Assembly (NCBI GenBank): GCA_023300835.1
Contig: JALZVB010000073.1
Location: forward strand, 1-5,077
From: Saprospiraceae bacterium
Lineage (GTDB): Bacteria > Bacteroidota > Bacteroidia > Chitinophagales > Saprospiraceae
Length of the DNA stretch: 5,077 nucleotides
Reading direction: 5' to 3'
Shown piece by piece: positions 1 through 5,077 of this stretch. The translations under genes and the position numbers were made by a program. The notes under the pieces are model-generated. The model ran no database searches, was not told the origin of the DNA, and saw nothing but the letters and a program-made list of their open reading frames with translations. Position 1 is the first letter of the stretch. Every line of letters starts with the position of its first letter.

Positions 1-747
1 GAGTGGGAAGAAATAGAGAAGACATTACCACCCAATACACCTAAAATTCCTGACAGCCTATTACAACCAGGAGCACTTGTTTTTGAAAAAACAATTCAAC
101 CAGTTCCTTTAAATAACCCAACACTTTGGTGGAAATGGACCTTAGGAGCAAATTGGAGACATCCCAATGGCCCCAAAAGCAATATAAAAACAAAGATGAA
201 TCATCCCGTTGTTCACATTGCATGGAAAGATGCCACAGCGTATTGTCAATGGGCGGGAAAAAGATTGCCTTCAGAAGCTGAATGGGAATGGGCAGCGAGA
301 GGAGGTAAAGCTAATATGATATATCCATGGGGTAATGAACCCGTAGAAAATGGAGCGACAAAAGCTAACTTTTGGCAAGGGATATTTCCGTTTGAAAATA
401 CATTGAAAGATGGGTTCGTAACAACAGCTCCAGTAAAATCATATCCCGCTAATGATTATGGTTTACACGACATGGCAGGTAATGTTTGGGAATGGTGTTC
501 TGATTGGTTTGATGTAGAATATTATGGTAGAACTAATGCTAAAATGATAAATACCAAAGGTCCGCAGAAAAGCTTTAATCCGTCTATGCCTTATCAACAA
601 GAAAAAGTAATAAGAGGTGGATCTTTTCTATGTAATGATGACTATTGTTCTGGTTATCGAAATGCTCGTCGTATGGGCTCAACGCCTGACACTGGTTTAA
701 GTCATACTGGATTTAGATGTGTTAAAGATACAGAAATGGATAAGTAG
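1..747 (+). CDS. Formylglycine-generating enzyme (FGE/SUMF1 family), 3' part
   Basis: FGE oxidises a cysteine (or serine-context) residue in the sulfatase signature to C-alpha-formylglycine, which activates type I sulfatases. The frame is open from base 1 and ends at TAG 745-747, so 248 residues of the C-terminal part are visible and the start is outside the window. The sequence follows vertebrate SUMF1 almost block by block: GANWRHPNGP (window residues about 50-59), NHPVVHIAW, AGKRLPSEAEWEWAARGG, YPWGN, NFWQG, DGFVTTAPV, YGLHDMAGNVWEWCSDW, and a C-terminal GFRC. The two redox/copper-binding cysteines of FGE (Cys336 and Cys341 in human numbering) are both present, in GGSFLCNDDYC at codons 211 and 216 (bases 631-633 and 646-648). 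The Asn (367-369) and Asp (409-411) matching calcium ligands of the human enzyme are also kept. Many bacterial SUMF1-fold proteins lack this Cys pair, so its retention argues for real FGE activity. No sulfatase gene is in view. An internal ATG at 196 is not the start, because homology extends upstream of it. Confidence 0.95.
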   Translation, partial: EWEEIEKTLPPNTPKIPDSLLQPGALVFEKTIQPVPLNNPTLWWKWTLGANWRHPNGPKSNIKTKMNHPVVHIAWKDATAYCQWAGKRLPSEAEWEWAARGGKANMIYPWGNEPVENGATKANFWQGIFPFENTLKDGFVTTAPVKSYPANDYGLHDMAGNVWEWCSDWFDVEYYGRTNAKMINTKGPQKSFNPSMPYQQEKVIRGGSFLCNDDYCSGYRNARRMGSTPDTGLSHTGFRCVKDTEMDK

Positions 748-943
748 TATATCCATGCACATTGGTCTGTCACCACTATAAACACTATGCGGCCAACGAG
801 AGATGTTTAAATTCTTGCCTTGCGTATATAAAGGACCATAAGCTCCTAAAAAAAACACTTTCCAAAAGCACAGGTTTGTAACATTATCTAAAAAAAACAA
901 TGTTTTGTAGTGAGTTTATTTAGAAGAAGAATAAGAAGTTCTG

Positions 944-981
944 TTGGAAAGTATCTTTCCAAATAAAACCAATGTTTTATT
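944..981. repeat. Two abutting perfect inverted repeats (tandem hairpins)
   Basis: The first hairpin has the stem TTGGAAAG (944-951), the loop TAT, and the stem CTTTCCAA (955-962). The second has the stem AATAAAAC (962-969), the loop CAAT, and the stem GTTTTATT (974-981). Both stems are 8 bp with no mismatches, and the two hairpins share base 962. Neither is followed by a U-run on either strand, so they do not look like ordinary intrinsic terminators. They lie about 200 bases after the FGE stop and over 300 bases before the next gene. They could shape an mRNA end or leader, bind a protein, or be chance in AT-rich DNA. Confidence 0.55.
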
Positions 982-1035
982 GCGCTTTCCCAATCTTTTA
1001 TTTGTTTATTCTGTGTAAATGGTTATCTGTCATCT

Positions 1036-1052
1036 GTAAATGAAAGATTTAC
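1036..1052. repeat. Short inverted repeat
   Basis: GTAAAT (1036-1041) pairs with ATTTAC (1047-1052) across a 5-base loop. Its left arm overlaps the second copy of the TGTAAATG direct repeat (1035-1042). The stem is only 6 bp and AT-rich, so chance is a real possibility. Confidence 0.3.
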
Positions 1053-1083
1053 CTAAAAATTGATGTATTCACGACAACGTTTT

Positions 1084-1098
1084 CTGTTTTAGAAACAG
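1084..1098. repeat. Short inverted repeat
   Basis: CTGTTT (1084-1089) pairs perfectly with AAACAG (1093-1098) around a TAG loop. The palindrome ACGT flanks it on both sides, at 1077-1080 and 1108-1111. No T-run follows. Confidence 0.3.
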
Positions 1099-1119
1099 TA
1101 CCTTTAACGTACCCCAATT

Positions 1120-1136
1120 ATTATTTGGTAAATAAT
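1120..1136. repeat. Short inverted repeat
   Basis: ATTATTT (1120-1126) pairs perfectly with AAATAAT (1130-1136) around a GGT loop. The 7-bp stem is all A-T, so it would be weak as RNA. It is the last clear hairpin of the intergenic cluster. Confidence 0.3.
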
Positions 1137-1288
1137 CTTATCAGAGTGAAAACCAGATAATTGTAACATTAAAAAATCTATTGCGCTGTTAAGTTCGAAA
1201 ACCTCAGCCAAAGGATATATTAAATGTTCCTGCCATATATAAATTCACTAGTTTTAACCAAGCTAAATTGTGTCTTTTAAATACCACG

Positions 1289-4200
1289 ATGATGATGAAC
1301 AAAAAAACCAACTTTTCATTACTGGATTTTGGGCTATTTACAAGTCCTAGGATTAATGTTCATACAGCCATCAACTATAATGGAACATGTCTGAGGTACT
1401 ACTATACCTGGAATAGTCCTAAATCTTATGATATGACCAAATATCTATCTGTTTTACCTTGCCTTATATTACTATTTTTTGGGCTTACAACAGGCTTATT
1501 ACATGGTCAAACAATGATTACAAGTTCTACAACATCATTTAACTGTATGGTACCTGGAACTACACAGATTGAGATACCATGTGGTGATGGAGTAGATGTC
1601 ACGTACGAAATATGGGGCGCAGGCGGCGCCGGTGGAAATTATAATAATAACAACGCTAACACAAGAATAAGAGCCGCTTCAGGTGGCGGTGGCGGTGGTT
1701 ACTCTACTGGAACGATTACCCTAGGTCCTGGTATTTATGATATAGTTTGCGGGGCTGGTGGAGTTCTTTCAGGTCCTTTGGATGAGGACCGACAAAGCGG
1801 TGATGATTCAAGTTTTAATGGTATTGTGAGTAATGGTGGACAAGGTGCTGGTGGAGGAGCCGGTATCGGATCTGGAGGCACTGGAACAACTACTAATGGT
1901 GGAGATGGTGGAGTACGTGAGACCAATGGCGGCGGCGGCGGTGGTGGTGGTAGTGGACCAGCTGCCACGATTGGTGGTAACGCTGCAGGCACAGTTGGTG
2001 GAGCGGTTGGAACACCTAATGGAGGTGCTGGCGGTAATTCTACTGCCAATGGAATAAATGGAACATTTCCTGGTGGTGGTGGTGGTGGTAAAGGCGCTGG
2101 TACAGGTTTAGTAAGTGGTAATGGTGCCAATGGTCAAGTCCTTTTAACTTTCGCCAATTATGGAACATCCGCCATGTGTTTCCCTACGACTACAGCATGT
2201 GCTGATATGCTTCCCGGTGAGCCACATACTAATCCAGCAAGTTGTGATGTTGACTCAGAAGATCCTACAGCTATTATTGAAATACCTATATTCGATTGTG
2301 CAGATGCAAGTCCAGTAACCTTTGATACACCTATATTACCTACAAATCCTACTGTACTGTATCATTACTGGGGTAACTGCTCACCTTTGTCACCCCCTAT
2401 GCCAGAAAATATCTCACCTAAATCTAATGGTTATATTCAACAAATGTTCTGTGACACAGATGCTTGTGGACTACCTGCCTTTCCTGGTGGTTTATCAGGT
2501 GATAATGGGTTAATAAGTTTTTTACCACAAGAATCAGAAGATGTTGGCTGTAATGGATTTGCGGAAGTTGGTACTTCTTGTTCATGTGGCGTTACAAGTA
2601 ATGCCGATGAAAAAGAAGCTGAACTTATTCAAATTGATTTTTGGATGGCTGTACCGACTATTCAACCTCAGGTTGGATTTAGGTTTAGTACTAATAATCG
2701 TGAAGACGCAGGCTCTTTTTTTGTTGGGCCAGATTTAAAAAATATGTGCGAAGTTGCTTATTTTACTGATGGTCAAAATCACGATGCTTTACCAGATCAA
2801 CTTACTGGGACATATAACATTGATCCCACTCTACATACAGAAACCTGTGGTATGTTATGGATGAGAGTCAGGCTATATATAAATGATATTGCTGATCAAT
2901 TTGAGGTTAATCCTGAAATAAATGCCGGAAATGGTTGGGTTGACGTCGATCAATTGCTTATTGAACCTGCGCTTACAGCTGACGATAATGTAGTACCAAC
3001 TGTAGGAACAACTTCTGTTTGTGGTTATCTGATTGAAGAAGGAGGCGAACAATTTCTTTATGATGCTGATGGTGTTTGGGTTCCTTATGGATGTGACCCT
3101 GTAGCTAAACCCTTAGATATTGGAACATGTGGAGCCATGTGTCCTGTTGTAAATCCTATTGATGTCATGGATGCTGTTTGTGACGGAATGCTTGGATCAA
3201 CAATCTCTGATTGGATGACTAGTGTGGAAGCAAATCTTGCTAACATAGCTGCAATCGCAGATGCAAATACAACTGGAGCTATCATTTATTCTATGGATGT
3301 AGCGCCTACAGAAATTACACCTCCAACCGCTGGGACTGCTGTTGCCTCCCATGCTGGAACGGGTTGTGTAAATGAAACTGAAACAACTTATGCTTACTTA
3401 CTTTGCATGGGTAATGATAATGCTGTTGGTGGTGGAGATGATATATATCTACGAGTAGGCACACATACACTTACGGTGTATCCGCCGGCTCAGGCGCCTA
3501 CCGATGATATAAATGCAGCGGCCTGCACAAATACACCTACTTTGAATTGCGTCGATGATTCTTTTGGTGCAGTATCTAATCCAACTGGTGGAGCTAGTGT
3601 TGCCAATTGGGCTGTTGGAGTTTATACTGCTCAAACAGGTGATCTTGCTGGTACTATCAATGTTGCAATCACAACTACAAATGGTTGTACAGGAACTTTT
3701 ACAATAACAACGCCTGCTTGTTCAGCCTCAGCATGCGAAGCTCCTACAGCAGTCACTTGTTCAAATGCTACGCCAACAACGCTTGATGTAGCTTGGACTG
3801 CGCCTGCTATGGCACCTGATGGTTATACAGTACAAGCAAGTTGTGATGGTGGTACGAGTTGGAATACCATTCAAACAAGTACAAATGTGCATCCTTGGAT
3901 AAATGAAATTCATTATGATAATGCATCGCAAACAGATGAGAACGAAGGTGTTGAACTAGCTGGCCCCGCTGGTTTAGATTTATCCTGTTATGAAATAAAT
4001 TTAATTAGAACTACTGGCATTTATACCCCTATGCCTCCTATAAACCAAACAGTATCAATTGATGACGAAGGAACTGGTTTTGGTGCTATTTGGTATGGAT
4101 TACCAGATAATACTATCAGAAATAACTCTCCTAGTGGTATTACATTATCTTATATTAACGATGGGTGTGATTGTCCAGAACCAACAGAATTAATTCAGTT

Positions 4201-5077
4201 CTTAAGTTATGAAGGCGTTTTAACTGGTATAGATTTATCATCAATAGGCGGTACTACTACAGAAACTTCTATCGATATAGGTGTAGAAGAAAACGCCGGT
4301 ACTACAAGCACAGCCCAGTCCCTCCAATTATCTGGCTGTGGTGATGCTTATGCTGATTTCACATGGAATGGTCCTGCAGTCGCAACTAATGGGGATCTTA
4401 ATATTGGACAACAAGTATATCTACTGGAGACTACGATGGCAACAGCTATCAATCTTGATCCTTGTAAAGATTATGATTTTAGAGTACTATCGAATTGTTG
4501 TGAAACTATATCTGATTGGGTACAATCTGCTGCTACTTGTACAACTACGCTTTCACTTACTTGTCCGACGCCTGTGTCATTGACAGCATGTTCAGATGCA
4601 GCTGCAATATCTGCTGCTTATGCAGCTTGGATAGCAGGATTTAGTAATGAAGGTGATGAATGCAATGCCTTAGTTACAAGTACTGCTCCAGCGTTACCTA
4701 CTTTTATTTGTGGTGCTGCAGTTAGTTTGAGTTATACGTATGTAGCTACTGGTGATTGTGGGACTGCGATGTGTACGAGTACGTTTAATGTAACAGCGGC
4801 TACAGCTTTGACAGTGTCTTGTCCATCAAATGTAAGTATAGGAACATGTATGAGTTCTGCGGCTATTACTGCAGCCTATAATACGTGGTTAGGAGGATTT
4901 AGTTTCAGTGATGGCTGTAATGCGGCAGTTACTAGTGCAGCTCCAGCGTTGCCTGTGTATGTATGCGGTGGTGCCGTTAGTTTAAGTTATACATATGTTG
5001 CGGTTGGCAATTGTGGGACTGCGATGTGTACGAGTACGTTTGCTGTTGCAGCGGCTACAGCCTTGACAGTAGCATGT
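1289..5077 (+). CDS. Giant secreted multidomain surface/adhesin-like protein, 5' part
   Basis: One frame is open from just after TAA 1190-1192 to the window edge with no stop, so the C-terminus is missing. Two starts are plausible. ATG ATG ATG at 1289-1297 is the first. ATG 1433 is the second, and places a textbook Sec signal peptide at the N-terminus (1215 codons from there to the edge). I list the longer span but favour 1433 as the functional start. Residues below count from 1433. Domains in order: signal peptide 1-25, glycine-rich domain about 56-240, unassigned Cys-containing region 241-767, FN3 first half 768-819, LTD 820-994, FN3 second half 995-1039, and HYR-like repeats from 1044 onward at 85-86-residue spacing. 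The many regularly placed cysteines suggest a disulfide-stabilised extracellular protein. Families with this build in Bacteroidota are usually cell-surface or secreted proteins exported by Sec and then T9SS, but a sorting domain lies outside the window if present. Adhesion is inferred from architecture; no enzymatic motif is visible. Neither start has a Shine-Dalgarno sequence. Confidence 0.93.
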   Translation, partial: MMMNKKTNFSLLDFGLFTSPRINVHTAINYNGTCLRYYYTWNSPKSYDMTKYLSVLPCLILLFFGLTTGLLHGQTMITSSTTSFNCMVPGTTQIEIPCGDGVDVTYEIWGAGGAGGNYNNNNANTRIRAASGGGGGGYSTGTITLGPGIYDIVCGAGGVLSGPLDEDRQSGDDSSFNGIVSNGGQGAGGGAGIGSGGTGTTTNGGDGGVRETNGGGGGGGGSGPAATIGGNAAGTVGGAVGTPNGGAGGNSTANGINGTFPGGGGGGKGAGTGLVSGNGANGQVLLTFANYGTSAMCFPTTTACADMLPGEPHTNPASCDVDSEDPTAIIEIPIFDCADASPVTFDTPILPTNPTVLYHYWGNCSPLSPPMPENISPKSNGYIQQMFCDTDACGLPAFPGGLSGDNGLISFLPQESEDVGCNGFAEVGTSCSCGVTSNADEKEAELIQIDFWMAVPTIQPQVGFRFSTNNREDAGSFFVGPDLKNMCEVAYFTDGQNHDALPDQLTGTYNIDPTLHTETCGMLWMRVRLYINDIADQFEVNPEINAGNGWVDVDQLLIEPALTADDNVVPTVGTTSVCGYLIEEGGEQFLYDADGVWVPYGCDPVAKPLDIGTCGAMCPVVNPIDVMDAVCDGMLGSTISDWMTSVEANLANIAAIADANTTGAIIYSMDVAPTEITPPTAGTAVASHAGTGCVNETETTYAYLLCMGNDNAVGGGDDIYLRVGTHTLTVYPPAQAPTDDINAAACTNTPTLNCVDDSFGAVSNPTGGASVANWAVGVYTAQTGDLAGTINVAITTTNGCTGTFTITTPACSASACEAPTAVTCSNATPTTLDVAWTAPAMAPDGYTVQASCDGGTSWNTIQTSTNVHPWINEIHYDNASQTDENEGVELAGPAGLDLSCYEINLIRTTGIYTPMPPINQTVSIDDEGTGFGAIWYGLPDNTIRNNSPSGITLSYINDGCDCPEPTELIQFLSYEGVLTGIDLSSIGGTTTETSIDIGVEENAGTTSTAQSLQLSGCGDAYADFTWNGPAVATNGDLNIGQQVYLLETTMATAINLDPCKDYDFRVLSNCCETISDWVQSAATCTTTLSLTCPTPVSLTACSDAAAISAAYAAWIAGFSNEGDECNALVTSTAPALPTFICGAAVSLSYTYVATGDCGTAMCTSTFNVTAATALTVSCPSNVSIGTCMSSAAITAAYNTWLGGFSFSDGCNAAVTSAAPALPVYVCGGAVSLSYTYVAVGNCGTAMCTSTFAVAAATALTVAC
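1433..1507 (+). other. Sec signal peptide of the giant surface protein
   Basis: The segment starts MTKYLSVLPC, giving a short basic N-region (Lys3), and continues with the hydrophobic core LILLFFGLTTGLL. It ends in LHG before Gln26, a cleavage pattern common in Bacteroidota, where mature proteins often begin with Q. The Cys at residue 10 is inside the core and has no lipobox, so this is not a lipoprotein signal. Its position argues for ATG 1433 as the start, because from ATG 1289 the core would sit behind an unusual 48-residue extension. Confidence 0.8.
1928..1951 (+). repeat. Gly-codon triplet tract (GGC)4(GGT)4
   Basis: Eight consecutive glycine codons occur in frame inside the glycine-rich domain, four GGC followed by four GGT. 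Slippage by whole codons would change the Gly count without breaking the frame. Confidence 0.9.
2072..2089 (+). repeat. Gly-codon triplet tract (GGT)6
   Basis: Six identical GGT codons occur in frame near the end of the glycine-rich domain, followed by AAA (Lys). Perfect codon identity makes this the more slippage-prone of the two tracts. Confidence 0.9.
2153..3733 (+). other. Unassigned Cys-containing region of the giant protein
   Basis: About 527 residues (241-767 from ATG 1433) lie between the glycine-rich domain and FN3, and I recognise no family in them. Cysteines are frequent and often paired, as in GCNGFAEVGTSCSCG (about 2551-2595). A segment with beta-rich character runs from about 2627 to 2980 (LIQIDFWMAVP, VGFRFSTNN, MRVRLYIND, WVDVDQLLIEPA). 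One Ala/Asn-rich, probably helical stretch lies at about 3206-3270 (ISDWMTSVEANLANIAAIAD). The last part (about 3520-3730) looks Ig-like: CTNTPTLNC, then TINVAITTTNGCTGTFTIT, then a closing PAC. Several successive beta-sandwich modules are the likeliest reading, with module borders uncertain. Confidence 0.5.
3734..3889 (+). other. FN3 domain, N-terminal half (interrupted by LTD)
   Basis: CEAPTAVTCSN, then TTLDVAWTAP, then GYTVQASCDGGTSWNTIQTS, match strands A to C' of the FN3 domains common in Bacteroidota surface proteins. The expected later strands, with the LxPCxxYxFRVxSNC motif, are missing directly downstream. They reappear at 4415-4549, after the LTD. Joined together the halves give about 97 residues, a normal FN3 length. 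Confidence 0.68.
3890..4414 (+). other. Lamin-tail domain (LTD)
   Basis: The domain opens with HPWINEIHYDNASQTDENEG and VELAGPAGLDLSCYEINLI, the typical start of bacterial LTDs (INEIHYDN...EGVEIAGPAG.DLS). It continues with a beta segment LIQFLSYEG, IDIGVEENAG, and the closing SLQLSGCGDAYADFTWNGPA...GDLNIGQQ, which matches the usual LTD ending (SLQL.G.G..Y.DFTW..P...TPG..N.GQ). It spans about 175 residues, usual for this bacterial version. LTDs are Ig-fold modules of secreted nucleases and adhesins in bacteria; their ligand is mostly unknown. Confidence 0.8.
4415..4549 (+). other. FN3 domain, C-terminal half
   Basis: VYLLETTMATAINLDPCKDY, then DFRVLSNCCETISDWVQSAA and TCTT, correspond to FN3 strands E to G. 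The LxPCxxYxFRVxSNC motif is the hallmark of the Bacteroidota FN3 type. No first half of its own precedes it, because the preceding residues belong to the LTD, so it is read as the second half of the domain begun at 3734. Confidence 0.68.
4562..4819 (+). repeat. HYR-like module, unit 1 (86 residues)
   Basis: The unit runs from CPTPVSLTAC through AAYAAWIAGFSNEGDEC and PALPTFICGAAVSLSYTY to CGTAMCTSTFNVTAATALTV. The pattern of an opening C, a helix 'AAYxxW', a C, 'PALPxxxCGG', 'SYTY', 'CG', and a closing TSTF strand is that of HYR-like repeats in giant Bacteroidota proteins. The next unit starts at the equivalent Cys 258 bases downstream. Confidence 0.7.
4820..5074 (+). repeat. HYR-like module, unit 2 (85 residues)
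   Basis: This unit repeats unit 1 with CPSNVSIGTC, AAYNTWLGGFSFSDGC, PALPVYVCGGAVSLSYTY and CGTAMCTSTFAVAAATALTV. A 32-base stretch (5010-5041) is identical to unit 1 at 4755-4786, so the two copies arose by recent duplication or are kept alike by gene conversion. A third unit begins with the Cys codon 5075-5077 at the window edge. Confidence 0.7.

Larger units (their letters stand above)
748..1288. other. AT-rich intergenic region without a recognisable gene
   Basis: This 541-base gap separates the FGE gene from the giant surface-protein gene. All frames are broken by stops, and the only longer frame (minus strand, 697-900) overlaps the end of the FGE gene and resembles no family I know. 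I see no tRNA, rRNA or known riboswitch. I found no hairpin followed by a T-run that would make a clear terminator for the FGE gene. I also found no full match to the Bacteroidota -7 element TAnnTTTG; the nearest is CAGGTTTG at 871-878, with one mismatch and no convincing upstream TTG. The main structure is a cluster of small perfect inverted repeats at 944-1136, listed separately. An 8-bp direct repeat TGTAAATG occurs at 1014-1021 and 1035-1042, 21 bases apart start to start. Confidence 0.7.
1598..2152 (+). other. Glycine-rich domain (Gly_rich type)
   Basis: The domain opens with VTYEIWGAGGAGG, followed by GGGGGGYSTGTITLGPGIYDIVCGAGG. It then has long Gly/Asn/Thr stretches and closes with GANGQVLLTF. 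The order of features (strand ending in WGAGG, poly-Gly, a 'YDIVxGAGG' strand, Gly repeats, and a final GxVxLTF strand) matches the glycine-rich domains found near the N-terminus of large secreted Bacteroidota proteins. It spans about 185 residues. Two in-frame triplet tracts lie inside it. A structural or surface role is inferred; no ligand is known from sequence. Confidence 0.75.

Noticed and set aside
762..796. Possible hairpin TTGGTC/GGCCAA just after the FGE stop, as its terminator
   Set aside because: The stem is 6 bp with one G-U pair and a 23-base loop, and no T-run follows. It is too weak to call.
840..880. A-run at 848-855 as the T-run of a minus-strand terminator
   Set aside because: The nearby complementary bases (AGGA/TCCT) form only a 4-bp stem, and no minus-strand gene is supported here.
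697..900. Minus-strand 67-codon frame at the end of the FGE gene
   Set aside because: It overlaps the conserved FGE C-terminus, has no known motif or signal peptide, and is short. It is probably chance.
1735..2130. Minus-strand 131-codon frame encoding a Pro/Ala-rich protein
   Set aside because: It is the antisense of the glycine-rich domain: GGN glycine codons read backwards give CCN/NCC proline and alanine codons. It has no recognisable domain and sits fully inside a much longer, well-supported gene.
1833..2738. Plus-strand short frames at 1833-2057, 2322-2513 and 2541-2738
   Set aside because: They lie in other frames inside the giant gene, whose own frame carries recognisable domains. 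Their Val/Leu-rich translations are shifted readings of Gly/Thr-rich coding sequence.
3874..4417. 8-bp direct repeat AACAAGTA at both borders of the LTD (3874-3881 and 4410-4417), as a target-site duplication or recombination scar
   Set aside because: The copies are 536 bases apart, not a multiple of three, and lie in different codon phases. A simple insertion between them would have broken the frame, so chance is more likely.
3085..4583. Frames at 3085-3285 (minus), 3449-3634 (minus) and 4338-4583 (plus)
   Set aside because: All overlap the giant coding frame, show no family resemblance and have no start context. They are shadows.

Overview
This window comes from an AT-rich bacterial genome, most likely a member of the Bacteroidota (Saprospiria- or Flavobacteriia-like). 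The evidence is the protein architecture: a very large secreted protein combines a glycine-rich N-terminal domain, a lamin-tail domain (LTD), a fibronectin type III (FN3) domain of the Bacteroidota 'CxAPT...LxPCxxYxFRVxSNC' style, and a tandem array of Cys-rich HYR-like modules. The lack of clear Shine-Dalgarno sequences fits that phylum. No taxonomic marker gene is present, so the assignment is an inference.

Region 1 (1-747, + strand) is the 3' part of a gene for a formylglycine-generating enzyme (FGE/SUMF1 family). Its start lies before the window. It resembles true FGE closely and keeps both active-site cysteines, so it is probably a working sulfatase-maturation enzyme and not one of the many SUMF1-fold proteins without that activity. 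No sulfatase is visible in the window.

Region 2 (748-1288) is a 541-base AT-rich intergenic stretch. I find no gene in it. It holds a cluster of short perfect inverted repeats between 944 and 1136, two of them back to back with 8-bp stems.

Region 3 (1289 or 1433 to the window end, + strand) is one uninterrupted reading frame of at least 1215 codons that runs off the right edge. It encodes a secreted multidomain surface or adhesin-like protein. In order it has a signal peptide, a glycine-rich domain, about 530 residues of Cys-containing sequence I cannot assign, an FN3 domain that appears to be split by a nested LTD, and then 85-86-residue HYR-like repeats that continue past the edge. A type IX secretion (T9SS) C-terminal sorting domain would be expected beyond the window, but it cannot be seen here.

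The two genes share a strand but are more than 500 bases apart, and nothing in the sequence links them as an operon. The most distinctive observation is the apparent LTD-in-FN3 nesting. I found no evidence of a defence system, mobile element, CRISPR array or RNA gene.
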